Below are positions 14,432-23,589 of a DNA stretch of 64,000 nucleotides, piece after piece. The notes beneath the pieces were generated by a model. That model did no database searches. It was not told the DNA's origin and saw only the letters and a program-made list of their open reading frames with translations. Numbering within the stretch: position 1 is the first letter of the stretch; every line of letters begins with the position of its first letter. The DNA lies in the NCBI GenBank assembly GCA_017644045.1, contig JAEPMI010000009.1, forward strand, positions 476,430-540,429, given 5' to 3'. This DNA comes from Deltaproteobacteria bacterium. GTDB taxonomy: Bacteria; Myxococcota_A; Polyangia; Polyangiales; Houyiibacteriaceae. A program made the translations under genes and the position numbers.

Positions 14432-16801
14432 TCAGGCCAGTCGGCGGCGGCTGAGGCGCAGCGCGACGAGCAGGAAGAGCACGAGCGAGCCGAAGGTGCC
14501 GCGGCCGTCGACCGCTCGGCAGCTGCAGCCGCCGGTGGCCTCGGCGTAGCCGCTGCTCGGGCCGCTACCGACGCCCATGTCGCCGGCGCCGCAGACCCAC
14601 TCGTCGACGTTTCCGTCGCAATCGTCGTCACCGCCGCCGCAGACCTCCGGTCGCGCGCTCTCGTCGACCTCTCCATCGCAGTCGTCGTCGACGCCGTTGC
14701 AGATCTCGGCCATCGCCGTCTCGTCGACCATGCCGTCGCAGTCGTCGTCGCGGCCGTTGCACATCTCCATCGCCGGGCGACAGGCGCGGCCGCCGCTCTG
14801 GATGGTCGACCAGTAGCGGAGGGCTCCCCAGCCGCCGTCGTTGCTCATGTCACCGAGCTCGAAGGATTCGCCGAAGCCGTCGCCCGTCGACGGGTGGCAG
14901 AGCCAGCCGACCCCTGCGCGCGCGCAGACGTCGTCCATGCCGTCGCCGTTCACGTCCGCGAGGCGGAAGGTCGAGTAGTGCTGCGGCGCGCCCCAACCGC
15001 TGTCGTCGCTCCAGCCGGGGCCGAGCACGGTCACCGGCCCGTCGGTGTCGTAGCGCAGACAGCGGATCTCGGTGTCCGAGCGCAGGCAGAGATCGTCTCG
15101 CCCGTCACCATCGATGTCGCCGACGCGGAGCGTCGCGAACTTGCTCTCGTCGTCCCAGCCCAACTCGCTGGCGTAGGTGGCGTCCATGAGGGTCGGGTCC
15201 GCCTCGAAGGCGTCGCCGAGCGAGCGGTGACAGCGCAGGTCGGTCGCGCTCCGGGCGCAGACGTCGGCGCGGCCGTCGCCGTCGATGTCCGCCATGCGGA
15301 TGGTCGACCAGTACTGCATCGCGCCCCAACCCAAGTCGTCGGACCAGCGCGGTCCCTCGACGCGCGTCTCGAACGCGGTGCCCGAGCTGAGCCAGCACTC
15401 GAAGCCCTCGGTGGTGCGGGCGCAGAGATCCGCCAGTCGGTCGCCGTTCACGTCGGCCATGCGGATCGTGCCGTAATGCTTGGCGGCGCCGAAGCCGGCG
15501 TCGTCGCTCCACTCCGGGCCGTTGATCGACGGGCCGAAGCCCGCGCCCTCGCTCATCCAGCAGCGCATGCCGGCGTTCGCCCGCGCGCAGAGATCGGCGC
15601 GTCCGTCGCCGTTCACGTCGGCCAAGCGAAGCGTCGTGTAGTTGTCCGGCTGGGCCCAGCCGCTGTCGTCGGCGAGACCGTCCAGCCAGAGCGTGCTCTC
15701 GAAGGAGTCGCCGCGGGACACCGCACAGTGGACCCCGTTCGCTCGAGCACAGACGTCCGCCCGACCGTCGCCATCCACGTCGCCCATGCGGATGGTGCTG
15801 AAGTTGGTGACGTCGTCCCAGCCGCTGTCGTCGCCCCAGCCGGTGGCTTGGATCGACTCGGCCCAGCCGCTCCCGGTCGAGGGCCAGCAGCGAACACCCG
15901 AGTAGCCGCGACCGCACACGTCGGCGAGCCCGTCGCCGTCCACGTCGGTGAAGACCGGCGGCGCATAGGCCGCGGGCTCGCGGTGGAGCAGGCGAATCTC
16001 GCAGACGTCCTCGTCGTCGGTCTGACCGTCGCAGTCGTCGTCCATACCGTTGCAGGTCTCGGGTTGCGGCGCCGGCGCGCTGCAGCTTCCCCAGCTCCCG
16101 CCGCTGCAGCTCTCGCGGCCATCACCGCAGGCGGTGGAACAGGCGCGGGTGACACTCTCGTCGGTGCGGCCATCGCAGTCGTCGTCGCGACCGTTGCAGG
16201 TCTCGGCCGAAGGCGAGCAGTTCGAGCACGCGGTGCCTGGCGCCTCGCGGTAGCCGCGCTGGTTCACCCAGAGGCTGCTGCTGCGGCCGCAGCTACCGGC
16301 CCAGACCGTCTGGCTCGCGCCGCCGGGGCTCCGATAGCCGAAGTGCAGATGCGGGCCGGTGCTGTTGCCACTCGACGCGGAGCGACCGAGCACCTGACCA
16401 CAGCTCACGCTCTGGCCGTTGCTGACGGCGACCGAGCCGTTCTGCATGTGGCAGTAGATCGTGCGCGAGCCATCGGCGTGGCGGAGCTGCACGTAGTTGC
16501 CGCAGCGACCGCCGCAGGTGTTGCCCAGGTAGCCGGTGCTGTTGCAGCCGTCGTTGCGGGCGATGACCGTGCCGGCCTGGCCCGCGCGGATCTGAGTGCC
16601 GGTGGGCGTCCCGAAGTCCTCGCCCGTGTGGCCGTTGTAGCAAGCGCCGCCGCAGTTGTAGTCGCTGCATCCGCCGGCGCTGCCGTTGGTGTCGAAGCCG
16701 TAGTTGAGCCGGTAGCTCTCCGCGTAGGGCCGGCGGAAGCGGGTCTGGGCGGAGGCGAGCGTCGGCGCGAGCAGCACGACGAGGATGGCCAGGCGAATCA
16801 T
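14432..16801 (-). CDS. Secreted M23 endopeptidase-like protein with MopE and FG-GAP repeats
   Basis: A 789-residue mosaic. A signal peptide (MIRLAILVVLLAPTLASAQ) precedes an M23/LytM domain (residues about 25-190) with the zinc motif HTGED (His58, Asp62) and PHLHF (His151, His153), so peptidoglycan cleavage is plausible. Two DDDCDG motifs follow, then seven or more FG-GAP/VCBS-like repeats built around DVDGDGRADVCAR, then three more DDDCDG motifs as in Myxococcus MopE-type calcium-binding repeats. The end is a MYXO-CTERM-like tail: GGCSCRAVDGRG, a hydrophobic helix and RLSRRR. It is probably sorted to the cell surface. Its ATG overlaps the stop of the preceding gene (ATGA). Confidence 0.88.
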   Translation of the reverse strand: MIRLAILVVLLAPTLASAQTRFRRPYAESYRLNYGFDTNGSAGGCSDYNCGGACYNGHTGEDFGTPTGTQIRAGQAGTVIARNDGCNSTGYLGNTCGGRCGNYVQLRHADGSRTIYCHMQNGSVAVSNGQSVSCGQVLGRSASSGNSTGPHLHFGYRSPGGASQTVWAGSCGRSSSLWVNQRGYREAPGTACSNCSPSAETCNGRDDDCDGRTDESVTRACSTACGDGRESCSGGSWGSCSAPAPQPETCNGMDDDCDGQTDDEDVCEIRLLHREPAAYAPPVFTDVDGDGLADVCGRGYSGVRCWPSTGSGWAESIQATGWGDDSGWDDVTNFSTIRMGDVDGDGRADVCARANGVHCAVSRGDSFESTLWLDGLADDSGWAQPDNYTTLRLADVNGDGRADLCARANAGMRCWMSEGAGFGPSINGPEWSDDAGFGAAKHYGTIRMADVNGDRLADLCARTTEGFECWLSSGTAFETRVEGPRWSDDLGWGAMQYWSTIRMADIDGDGRADVCARSATDLRCHRSLGDAFEADPTLMDATYASELGWDDESKFATLRVGDIDGDGRDDLCLRSDTEIRCLRYDTDGPVTVLGPGWSDDSGWGAPQHYSTFRLADVNGDGMDDVCARAGVGWLCHPSTGDGFGESFELGDMSNDGGWGALRYWSTIQSGGRACRPAMEMCNGRDDDCDGMVDETAMAEICNGVDDDCDGEVDESARPEVCGGGDDDCDGNVDEWVCGAGDMGVGSGPSSGYAEATGGCSCRAVDGRGTFGSLVLFLLVALRLSRRRLA

Positions 16802-17520
16802 CGGAGCACCCCGGGCGCATCGTTGGCGGCGACGCGGAGGGTCAGCGCGTGCTCGGCGCCCAGCTCGTCCTCGAAGCGCAGGGTCGTGCCGTCGAAGACC
16901 GGCGCGTGGACGGAGCTCGGGAAGGTGCCCTCGTTCTCGAGGCGCTCCGGTGCCTGTCCGGGGCGAACGCGATAGAGCCCCGGCTGCCCTTCCCGGCTGC
17001 TCGCGAACACGACCTGATGGTCCGGCCCGAGCGCGGGGTTCCACGCGGGGCCGTACCCGTCGGTGAGCTGCTGGGGCTCCGAGTCGAGGTTGGGCAGGAG
17101 CACCACCTCGAAGAAGGGCATCTCGCCGCGAACGTAGGTGACCGCGCCGTCACGCACGGAGAGCGGCGCCTCGGCGAGGTCGTCGATCCGACGGCGCCCC
17201 TCGGGTCCGTGGACCCAGAGCGAGTGATCGGGGTGGAGCACCAGCGCGCGCCCTTCCACCCAGCGGGCGTCGAGCACCTCGGAGCCGGCGGGCAGGTCGA
17301 CCAGCGGTGCCGTGAGCTCGAGGACCCGGTCCGGATCGCCGTTCGGAGGGGCGTCCTTCACCCGAGCGTCGATGCCGACGTCGAGCGCGAGGATCGGACT
17401 CGTCGTGACGGAGTCCGGGGCCTCGAGGGCACTACTGGCCGAGTGGCCGGAATGTTCGGTCGGCTCGGCCGCGCACGCGGCCAGCAGCGAGAACATCAAC
17501 GCATGGAGGAGGGGACGCAC
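16798..17520 (-). CDS. Propeller-like lipoprotein
   Basis: A 240-residue lipoprotein. The GTG start gives VRPLLHALMFSLLAACAAEP with lipobox LAAC; an ATG eight codons later would give a signal peptide that is too short. The mature part has repeating strands of TolB/WD40 style (VVFASSREGQPGLYRVRPGQ; GRALVLHPDHSLWVHGP). It overlaps the downstream M23 protein gene by ATGA, so the two proteins are made together and may work at the same envelope site. No catalytic residues are evident. Confidence 0.75.
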   Translation of the reverse strand: MRPLLHALMFSLLAACAAEPTEHSGHSASSALEAPDSVTTSPILALDVGIDARVKDAPPNGDPDRVLELTAPLVDLPAGSEVLDARWVEGRALVLHPDHSLWVHGPEGRRRIDDLAEAPLSVRDGAVTYVRGEMPFFEVVLLPNLDSEPQQLTDGYGPAWNPALGPDHQVVFASSREGQPGLYRVRPGQAPERLENEGTFPSSVHAPVFDGTTLRFEDELGAEHALTLRVAANDAPGVLR

Positions 17521-17688
17521 GAAGGACGTGTAAGAGCAAGCCACGTGCCGCCTTCGGCGTACCCGATCTCCGCCCGGATTGGTGACTCGGGTTCGCACTT
17601 TCCGATGGGGAGCCCCCACTCGAACGCACAGGTCGCACAAGTTCTGGTCACGCGGGAACATTGCGCGCAGACCTCCGTATGAGGCTTC

Positions 17689-17958
17689 GTGGGCGACCAG
17701 GGCGACGACGGGAAGTGGTACGCCGCGTGCGCGAGACAGGCCATGAAGGCCCGAAATCTCGTGGAACGCGCGGAGAGCTTCCTGCGCTACCTGGAGAAGT
17801 TCCCCCTCGGTCGGCACAACCGCCGCGCCGCCGAGAGCGTGGAGCAGCTCACCCATCGGATCGAAGGGCCGGAGGCGAAACGAGTGCGCCAGAAGCTCCG
17901 CGCCCTCCGCGACCCGCACATGCCGCCCGCCGAGCCCGACACCTGGGACGGCGACTAG
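17689..17958 (+). CDS. Small basic hypothetical protein
   Basis: An 89-residue protein with a GTG start (VGDQGDDGKWYAACARQAM); an ATG at 17743 is an alternative. Third codon positions are almost all G or C, as in real genes here, which argues against a chance frame. It is helical and Arg-rich (RHNRRAAESVEQLTHRI; AKRVRQKLRALRD). No domain is recognised. It stands between a leftward lipoprotein gene and a leftward gene at 18033. Confidence 0.55.
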   Translation: MGDQGDDGKWYAACARQAMKARNLVERAESFLRYLEKFPLGRHNRRAAESVEQLTHRIEGPEAKRVRQKLRALRDPHMPPAEPDTWDGD

Positions 17959-18032
17959 GCCTGGTCGCGAAGCGACCCCCCCGTGCCCGTGCCCCTGCGC
18001 GAAACCCTCCGGGCCCGAACCCGTGGCGGGAC

Positions 18033-19376
18033 TCAGCTTCGCCGAGCGCCCGGTGGCAGGATCGGGGCGAGGGAGTCTTCGGCCGCCAACGTTCGCCACA
18101 CCCCGTCGTCTTCGAAGTCGTCGACCAGGTGCGGGAACGCCTCGTAGGTGTTGGCCCGGCTCGCCACCCAACCCGTCCATGCACCGACCGCGAGGTGGGT
18201 GCCGGGAGCGACGTTCAGCATGCCGCTCTGCACGGCGCACTCGAAGTGCTTCTCGACGTGGAGGTGGCAGTCCGAGCGCGCGGTGGAGACGATGCGTGCG
18301 TTGAGGCCGCCGGCGAAGACGACGATCCCCTGGTAGCCCACCGTCAGGTCGAGGCAGTGCACTTCACCCAGGAAGACGTAGGCCCACGCGGCGTCGCCAT
18401 TGGACAGGTCGCGAAGCTGGAGCGTCTTCGCGGTCACGACCGGATCGGTCACCACGACCACCGTCGGCGCCTCGAGCCAGGGGCTCCACCCCGCGGGGCG
18501 CTCGCCTCGGAGGGGCGCCTTCGCCATGAACGAGTCGAGGGCTGCCAGGCCGGGCACGCGCAGCGCGAAGTCGTCCGCGCGGAAGAGCTGGTTCCGGTTC
18601 CCTGCCAGCAGGCGATGGACCTCGTCCGATGTCTCGGTCTCCAGCGCATCGAAGAACGCGTCCGCCCCCAGCCGCTCGGCCTTCGCCTTCGATTTCTTCG
18701 GCTTCGCCACCTTTCGGGTGACGCGGGTCGGGAAGCGATAGCTCTTGGGCACCTTCGTGTGGCCATCGACGAGGTTGGACACGACCGAGCTGACGCTGTC
18801 GTCGGTGATCGTCTCCGCATCGAAGGTCAGGACCTCCTCGGCCTCGGCGGTGCCACCGAAGGCACCATCGAACGCCCCGATGCTCAGCCGGGTCTCCGGC
18901 CAGAACGACACGGTGCCGTCGCCGGCACCGCTGATCAGGAAGTCGGTCTCGAAGTGACGCCCGACATGGGTCGACGCGTCGGGCGCAGCGAAGCACGCAG
19001 CGTTCGTCGCGACCAGACCGCCAGCGAACAGGGCGACGTGGTCGGAGAGCGTCACGACCGAATCGCAGCGGACCTCGTCGAGGAACACGAACGCACGCGC
19101 GTCCCGCATCGATGCGTCGCCGACCAGCGACTCCGCCGACAACACCAACGGCCCGTCGACCTCGACGGGCGCCGCGAAGACCACCAGGCCCACCGGCTGG
19201 TCCGTCTCCAGGTCGGCGTAGTCCACCTCCGCCCACGGTTCGTCGACCCAGAGGAAGGCGCTGTCCTCGCGCACCTGGTCGATGAACCACCCCACCATGT
19301 CGAGGCTGCGTTCGGGCAGCTCCTGCTCGCACAGGGCGTCCCAGCATGCGTCTGCGTCGATCTCATACACGCTCAC
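18033..19376 (-). CDS. Hypothetical protein with an internal duplication of beta-solenoid type
   Basis: A 447-residue soluble protein starting MSVYEIDADACWDALCEQEL. Two halves share a module of about 110 residues: AFVFLDEVRCDSVVTLSDHV with LFAGGLVAT and HVGRHFET in the first half, and AYVFLGEVHCLDLTVGYQGI with VFAGGLNAR and HVEKHFEC in the second. The short, regular Val/Leu-Gly-Gly strands suggest a right-handed beta-helix like that of bactofilins and related polymer-forming proteins. A Lys-rich linker (KVAKPKKSKAKAERLG) joins the halves. No function is assigned. Confidence 0.7.
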   Translation of the reverse strand: MSVYEIDADACWDALCEQELPERSLDMVGWFIDQVREDSAFLWVDEPWAEVDYADLETDQPVGLVVFAAPVEVDGPLVLSAESLVGDASMRDARAFVFLDEVRCDSVVTLSDHVALFAGGLVATNAACFAAPDASTHVGRHFETDFLISGAGDGTVSFWPETRLSIGAFDGAFGGTAEAEEVLTFDAETITDDSVSSVVSNLVDGHTKVPKSYRFPTRVTRKVAKPKKSKAKAERLGADAFFDALETETSDEVHRLLAGNRNQLFRADDFALRVPGLAALDSFMAKAPLRGERPAGWSPWLEAPTVVVVTDPVVTAKTLQLRDLSNGDAAWAYVFLGEVHCLDLTVGYQGIVVFAGGLNARIVSTARSDCHLHVEKHFECAVQSGMLNVAPGTHLAVGAWTGWVASRANTYEAFPHLVDDFEDDGVWRTLAAEDSLAPILPPGARRS

Positions 19377-19406
19377 GTCGCACCTCCCTCATCGGCTCGG
19401 TCGAGC

Positions 19407-19934
19407 TCAGGTCACGAAGCGCCGCAACGTCGCCTCGATCGGTCCGACGTCGCCGCCGAACGGCGTCCCGCGCGCGATCACCCGCTTGCCTGCCGGCCAG
19501 GTCGCCTGCAACGCCTTCGAGCTCGACCCGATCTGCATGCGCCGACCGATCTGCAGCTCTCGCAGCTCACAGAGCGACTGACCGCCGACCTCGCGGACCT
19601 GACCGCCGCCCACGTCGATCACCAGCAGCACGGACCTCGCGTCCACGGGCTGGGCGCGCTTCTTCTCGCGTGAGCCGCGAAGCAGGACGATCGCGCCGCC
19701 GGCCCCGAGCCCGACGAGGACACCGAGCCCGAGCAGGGGCACGCCGGTCGCGAAGGCGAGCACCACCGGAGCGATCGTGAAGATGAGCGCGATGAGCGCG
19801 AAGACGAACGACGCGGTGCTCACCCAGCCCCAGCCGCGGTCGACCACGTAGACCTGATCGCCGGCCTGGAGCACTTGGTAGCCGTTCGACTCGGCGAGGA
19901 CCGTCGCGTCGGTCCCGTCGTGGAGAGTGACCAT
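19407..19934 (-). CDS. Membrane protein of unknown function
   Basis: A 175-residue protein with a soluble N-terminal segment of about 35 residues (DGTDATVLAESNGYQVLQAG), two adjacent hydrophobic helices (about 38-90, including LIFTIAPVVLAFATGVPLLG) and a cytoplasmic C-terminal domain of about 85 residues. It resembles small two-helix membrane proteins with a PH-like cytosolic domain, but no motif confirms that. It lies 18 bases downstream of the esterase-like lipoprotein gene in the same direction and may end that long operon. Confidence 0.65.
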   Translation of the reverse strand: MVTLHDGTDATVLAESNGYQVLQAGDQVYVVDRGWGWVSTASFVFALIALIFTIAPVVLAFATGVPLLGLGVLVGLGAGGAIVLLRGSREKKRAQPVDARSVLLVIDVGGGQVREVGGQSLCELRELQIGRRMQIGSSSKALQATWPAGKRVIARGTPFGGDVGPIEATLRRFVT

Positions 19935-19952
19935 GGAGGCGAGCCTACCAGC

Positions 19953-21941
19953 TCACTCGGGGTCGCAGACTCCGTCGCAGGTGTGCTCGACGAGGCCGTC
20001 GGGCATCAGGAAGCGATCGATCTGCTCTTGGAGCGCCGGGTTTCGACGGACGCCTTCGTGAACCTCGTTGTTCGGGAAGGTCTCGGGGCGGGGGTTCGGC
20101 TCGATGCCGAAGTCGACCTCGACGATCGCCGAGGGGAGCGGGCCTTCCATGGCCTCGAGCCCCCAGATCGTCCGCGGCGCCGGCTGGAGCAGCGGGATCC
20201 CGATGGCCCGCGCGTGGAAGTGAGCGCTGATCGCGGGGACGGCGGGGTCGGCGAGCCCGGTCTGGATGAGGACCTGCCGATCCTCCGGTGCACCGAGTGG
20301 CGGGTCGACCAGGAGGTGCGTCGCGTAGGTGTGCGGATCGATGCGGTCCATCGTGAGCTGCAGCAGCGCCGCGAACTTCTGCCGATCGAGCGGCGACTCG
20401 ATGCTCACGTCGAGCAGGACCCGGAACGCGCCGAAGGCGACCGAGCGATACATCATCATCGAGAAGTTCGCGCCCCCGCTGCCGAGCACCGCGCGACGCA
20501 CATAGGGCGAGATCGCGGTGTAGGTGCCGCCGAGAATGTGGCCCTGGCTGATCCCGTAGAAGATCTCGCCGCCGCCCTCGAAGATGGGCGTGCCGTCTTC
20601 CCGCTGGAGCTCGGGCAGATCGCGGAGCGTCGACTGGCTCGCGTAGGCGAGGGCGAGCTGGTTGGCCATCCCCTGCATCACGCGGTCGATGAACGAGAGC
20701 GTCTCGGTCTCGTCCGCTCCGTCGGTCACCAGGCCGTTGCCCACCTCACTCTGGTCGGGCGCGAACATGCCCCACCAGTCGATGGCCGCGACGACCATGT
20801 AGCGCTCGTCGCCGAAGGCGTCCTGGAAGGAGCTCGTGATCTCCGTGCGCCGGCCGAAGAAGCCGTGTCCGAACTGGAGGAAGCGCGCCGGCTCGGTCCC
20901 TTCGTCGACGCTCTTGGGTACCAGGATGGTGGCCTCGTAGGTGTTGCGGCCCTCCGCGAGAGGCGCGCCGCTGGCGTCGCGGCGCAGGCGCCCGATCCCC
21001 GCGAGCTCCTCGTCGAGGTCGGAGGTCATGTAGCTCGGCACCTCGATCGTGAGCTCGATCCGGCGGGCGATGTGCTCGGCCAAGCCGCCGAGCTCGGCCG
21101 GGTCGTCGATGACCTCGGTGATCGTCACCACCGGCGGGTCGGTCTCGAGGCGCGCGATGACGTCGTCACGGACCGCCAAGAGATCGCCCGTCACGTTCGC
21201 GCGACTGCGAGTGGTGAAGTCCCACGCCAGCTGCAGGTCGCCACGAGTGACGCCCGCGGTCTCGAGCGGCGCGAAGACGTCGGCGTCGTAGCGCGCGGCC
21301 TCGGCGGCCAGGCGATCGGGCGGGGTCGTGCCGTCGCGCATCGCCGCGAATCCTTCGGGTGCGGTGAGCATGCCGCCATCGCGCGCGGCGAGCGAATGGA
21401 TGGCCACGACGTAGCGACGCTCGTAGTCGAGCGGCACCGCCGGACGAATGATGAGCGCCTGGACGTCGATCTCGTCATCCGGGCGCGGGTCGAGCTCCGC
21501 GAAGTGCGGCACGAGCTCGCCCGTCTCGGTGTCGAGGAGCAGCGTCGGGCTCGCGAGCGTCGCGCTCCGATCGAGGTCGTCGAACACGGCGACGAGCTCG
21601 GAGTCGTCCACGCCCTCGGGAAAGTGAACGAGGATCGGCGCAGCGACGCTGAACCCGTCGGGTGTGTGCAGCCCGAGCATGTCGGCCGGCCCGTCGTTCA
21701 GGATGAACTGTGCCGCCTCGGGGATCACCACCGCGTCGCCCTCGAGGAACACGTCGGAGGGGAACGGCAGCAGACAATCCCAGTCGGGCGCCAACGGGTT
21801 GCAGTCCTCCGACGGCGGAGGCGGCGGCCCCATGTCGGCCCCGGCGTCCAGGGACGCGTCGAGGGAGTCATCGGTGGAGTCGTCGTCGCCGCACCCCACG
21901 GCGATCAGAGCGACCAGGACCCAAGCGAAGCCAACACGCAT
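19953..21941 (-). CDS. Alpha/beta-hydrolase-like lipoprotein
   Basis: A 662-residue lipoprotein: MRVGFAWVLVALIAVGCGDDD, lipobox AVGC, then an acidic linker (STDDSLDASLDAGADMG). The mature protein has LPFPSDVFL near the start, FLQFGHGFFGRR as a likely oxyanion region, and YGISQGHILGG as a nucleophile elbow (Gly-x-Ser-Gln-Gly), so an esterase- or hydrolase-like function on the cell surface is reasonable. The ending holds DGLVEHTCDGVCDPE. The gene is the last large member of the DUF2330 operon, 34 bases after a membrane protein gene. Confidence 0.75.
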   Translation of the reverse strand: MRVGFAWVLVALIAVGCGDDDSTDDSLDASLDAGADMGPPPPPSEDCNPLAPDWDCLLPFPSDVFLEGDAVVIPEAAQFILNDGPADMLGLHTPDGFSVAAPILVHFPEGVDDSELVAVFDDLDRSATLASPTLLLDTETGELVPHFAELDPRPDDEIDVQALIIRPAVPLDYERRYVVAIHSLAARDGGMLTAPEGFAAMRDGTTPPDRLAAEAARYDADVFAPLETAGVTRGDLQLAWDFTTRSRANVTGDLLAVRDDVIARLETDPPVVTITEVIDDPAELGGLAEHIARRIELTIEVPSYMTSDLDEELAGIGRLRRDASGAPLAEGRNTYEATILVPKSVDEGTEPARFLQFGHGFFGRRTEITSSFQDAFGDERYMVVAAIDWWGMFAPDQSEVGNGLVTDGADETETLSFIDRVMQGMANQLALAYASQSTLRDLPELQREDGTPIFEGGGEIFYGISQGHILGGTYTAISPYVRRAVLGSGGANFSMMMYRSVAFGAFRVLLDVSIESPLDRQKFAALLQLTMDRIDPHTYATHLLVDPPLGAPEDRQVLIQTGLADPAVPAISAHFHARAIGIPLLQPAPRTIWGLEAMEGPLPSAIVEVDFGIEPNPRPETFPNNEVHEGVRRNPALQEQIDRFLMPDGLVEHTCDGVCDPE

Positions 21942-21975
21942 GGGATCTACATACCCCGAGCCGAGCGTCCCTGCC

Positions 21976-23589
21976 TCAGTCGATGTCCTCGACCCACTTG
22001 TGAAGCGCGTTCGGCGGCGGGTAGTCCGCGATGGGTCGCGGCATGCCGACCCACGCGCCGCTCGCACGAGTGGTCAGCTCGCCACCCACGGCGACCGTCT
22101 CCTCGCCCCCGGAGTAGACGGCGATGTATCCGCCGACCGTTCCGGTCACGTAGCGCGGACCGCGGAGCTCGCGCAGCTGGAGCTGGTTGCAGGCCGGGCG
22201 GGCGTACTGGAGGTGATCGGCGAGCACGGTCGGGATGTCGCTGGGGGAGGGAAGGCAGCCGGGGGTCCCGAAACGCTCGGGCACCCGATCCCAGATGGTC
22301 GGTTCGGTGGGTCCGGACTCGAGCCAGTCCGGGACGTCGTCTGGCTCGTGCTCGGGCGTGATCCGCTCGTCGTCGAGCGCCACCCAACCGAGGTCGCCTG
22401 CCTCGTCGACGAGGGCGTAGCCGTAGTGACCGTCGGAGTAGACCCGCAAACCCACGTGGGTCAGGCGCGCATCGGGCGGAAGCTCGATGGCCCCCGCGGC
22501 TCCTCGCAGGTCGACCGAGGAGTAGTTCCCGAGGAAGCGTCGCTCCACCGGCTCCCCGCGGAGGCCGGCCGTGAGCGCATCGCCGATCTCGTTTGCGAGC
22601 GCGATCACTTCGGCGTCGCCGTCGCCCGTACGAGGCACGAACGCCACGTAGAGAGTACGGCCGACGATCACTGCCACCGCCAGAGACAGCACCGCCAACG
22701 CCCGCTTCGGCGAACGAGTCCGGGCCCAGTCCGTACCGAGGAGCGCGCGAACGGCGAGGGCGCCACCGAGGGTGGTCGCGAAGATCGCGAACCCGACATG
22801 GAAGTGCTTGGTGACCCAGCCCGCTTGCCCGAGGGCCGCGTTGAGGATCATCAGAGAGGTCAGCACCAGCGTCGGGACCGGAACGAGTAGCCAGGCGAGG
22901 ACGCTGGTCCGAAAGCGGCGTTCGGCGGCTCGCTCTCGGTCGGACCCGACCCTCCGCAGACACTGGAGGGCACCGAGGAGTCCGAGGAGAGAGCCCGCCA
23001 GGGGCAGCGCGTAGTCCAGAGGGAGGCGGAAGGGGTGATCCTCCAGCGCACGCATCAACTGACCCACCGGGCTGCTCCGCCAGTCGAGCGCTCCGTAGAG
23101 GGGCAAGAACGACACGGCCACGACGCCGAGCCACGCGACCAGCGCAACGACGGCCAACCGGCGTGACCTCGGGTGGCGGTGCATGGCCATCTCCGCACCC
23201 ATCGCCGCGATGGGCAGGAAGAACCAGCCGTACACCGTCAGCCGAGGGAGGTGGTCCATCCCACCATGCAGTGCCCCGGAGGCGACCACGGTCTCGAAGA
23301 GCCAGACCCCGAGAGCAGCCAGGAGTCCGCCGACGATGGGCAGACCACGCAGGCGCACGGGCTCGGAGGCGAACGCGAGCACCACCGCGACCACGCCGGC
23401 GATCCCCATGACGATGAGGGGCGCCGCGATCATCGGCGGCAAGGTGTAGGGGTCGCGGATGTCCCACGGAAGGAAGAAGAAGAAGACGAGCGGAAGCCCG
23501 ATCAGGAGCGCCGATGCCCGAAGCTCGGGTCGCTTCTTCTTCGCGGGCTTCTTCGCCGGCTCCTCGGAGCTCTCGCCCTCTTTGCTCAT
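21976..23589 (-). CDS. Polytopic membrane protein B of the DUF2330 operon
   Basis: A 537-residue protein with a Lys-rich N-terminus (EEPAKKPAKKKRPELRASAL), about eight hydrophobic helices in the first 350 residues, and a soluble C-terminal domain. It is a paralogue of the protein at 25205: both share MAMHR in a loop, LQCLRRVG or FQTLRRVG, and VERRFLGNYSSVDLR (VERRFLGGYSELDLR in the other) at the start of the soluble domain. Its ATG overlaps the DUF2330 gene stop by ATGA. The soluble part probably faces the periplasm, where the secreted DUF2330 partner would be. Confidence 0.75.
   Translation of the reverse strand: MSKEGESSEEPAKKPAKKKRPELRASALLIGLPLVFFFFLPWDIRDPYTLPPMIAAPLIVMGIAGVVAVVLAFASEPVRLRGLPIVGGLLAALGVWLFETVVASGALHGGMDHLPRLTVYGWFFLPIAAMGAEMAMHRHPRSRRLAVVALVAWLGVVAVSFLPLYGALDWRSSPVGQLMRALEDHPFRLPLDYALPLAGSLLGLLGALQCLRRVGSDRERAAERRFRTSVLAWLLVPVPTLVLTSLMILNAALGQAGWVTKHFHVGFAIFATTLGGALAVRALLGTDWARTRSPKRALAVLSLAVAVIVGRTLYVAFVPRTGDGDAEVIALANEIGDALTAGLRGEPVERRFLGNYSSVDLRGAAGAIELPPDARLTHVGLRVYSDGHYGYALVDEAGDLGWVALDDERITPEHEPDDVPDWLESGPTEPTIWDRVPERFGTPGCLPSPSDIPTVLADHLQYARPACNQLQLRELRGPRYVTGTVGGYIAVYSGGEETVAVGGELTTRASGAWVGMPRPIADYPPPNALHKWVEDID

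Noticed and set aside
14540..16250. Regular repeats resembling a CRISPR array
   Set aside because: They are in-frame FG-GAP and DDDCDG protein repeats with varying spacing and coding constraint.
14894..16975. Long plus-strand open frame opposite the M23/FG-GAP gene
   Set aside because: Repetitive only because the true gene on the other strand is repetitive.
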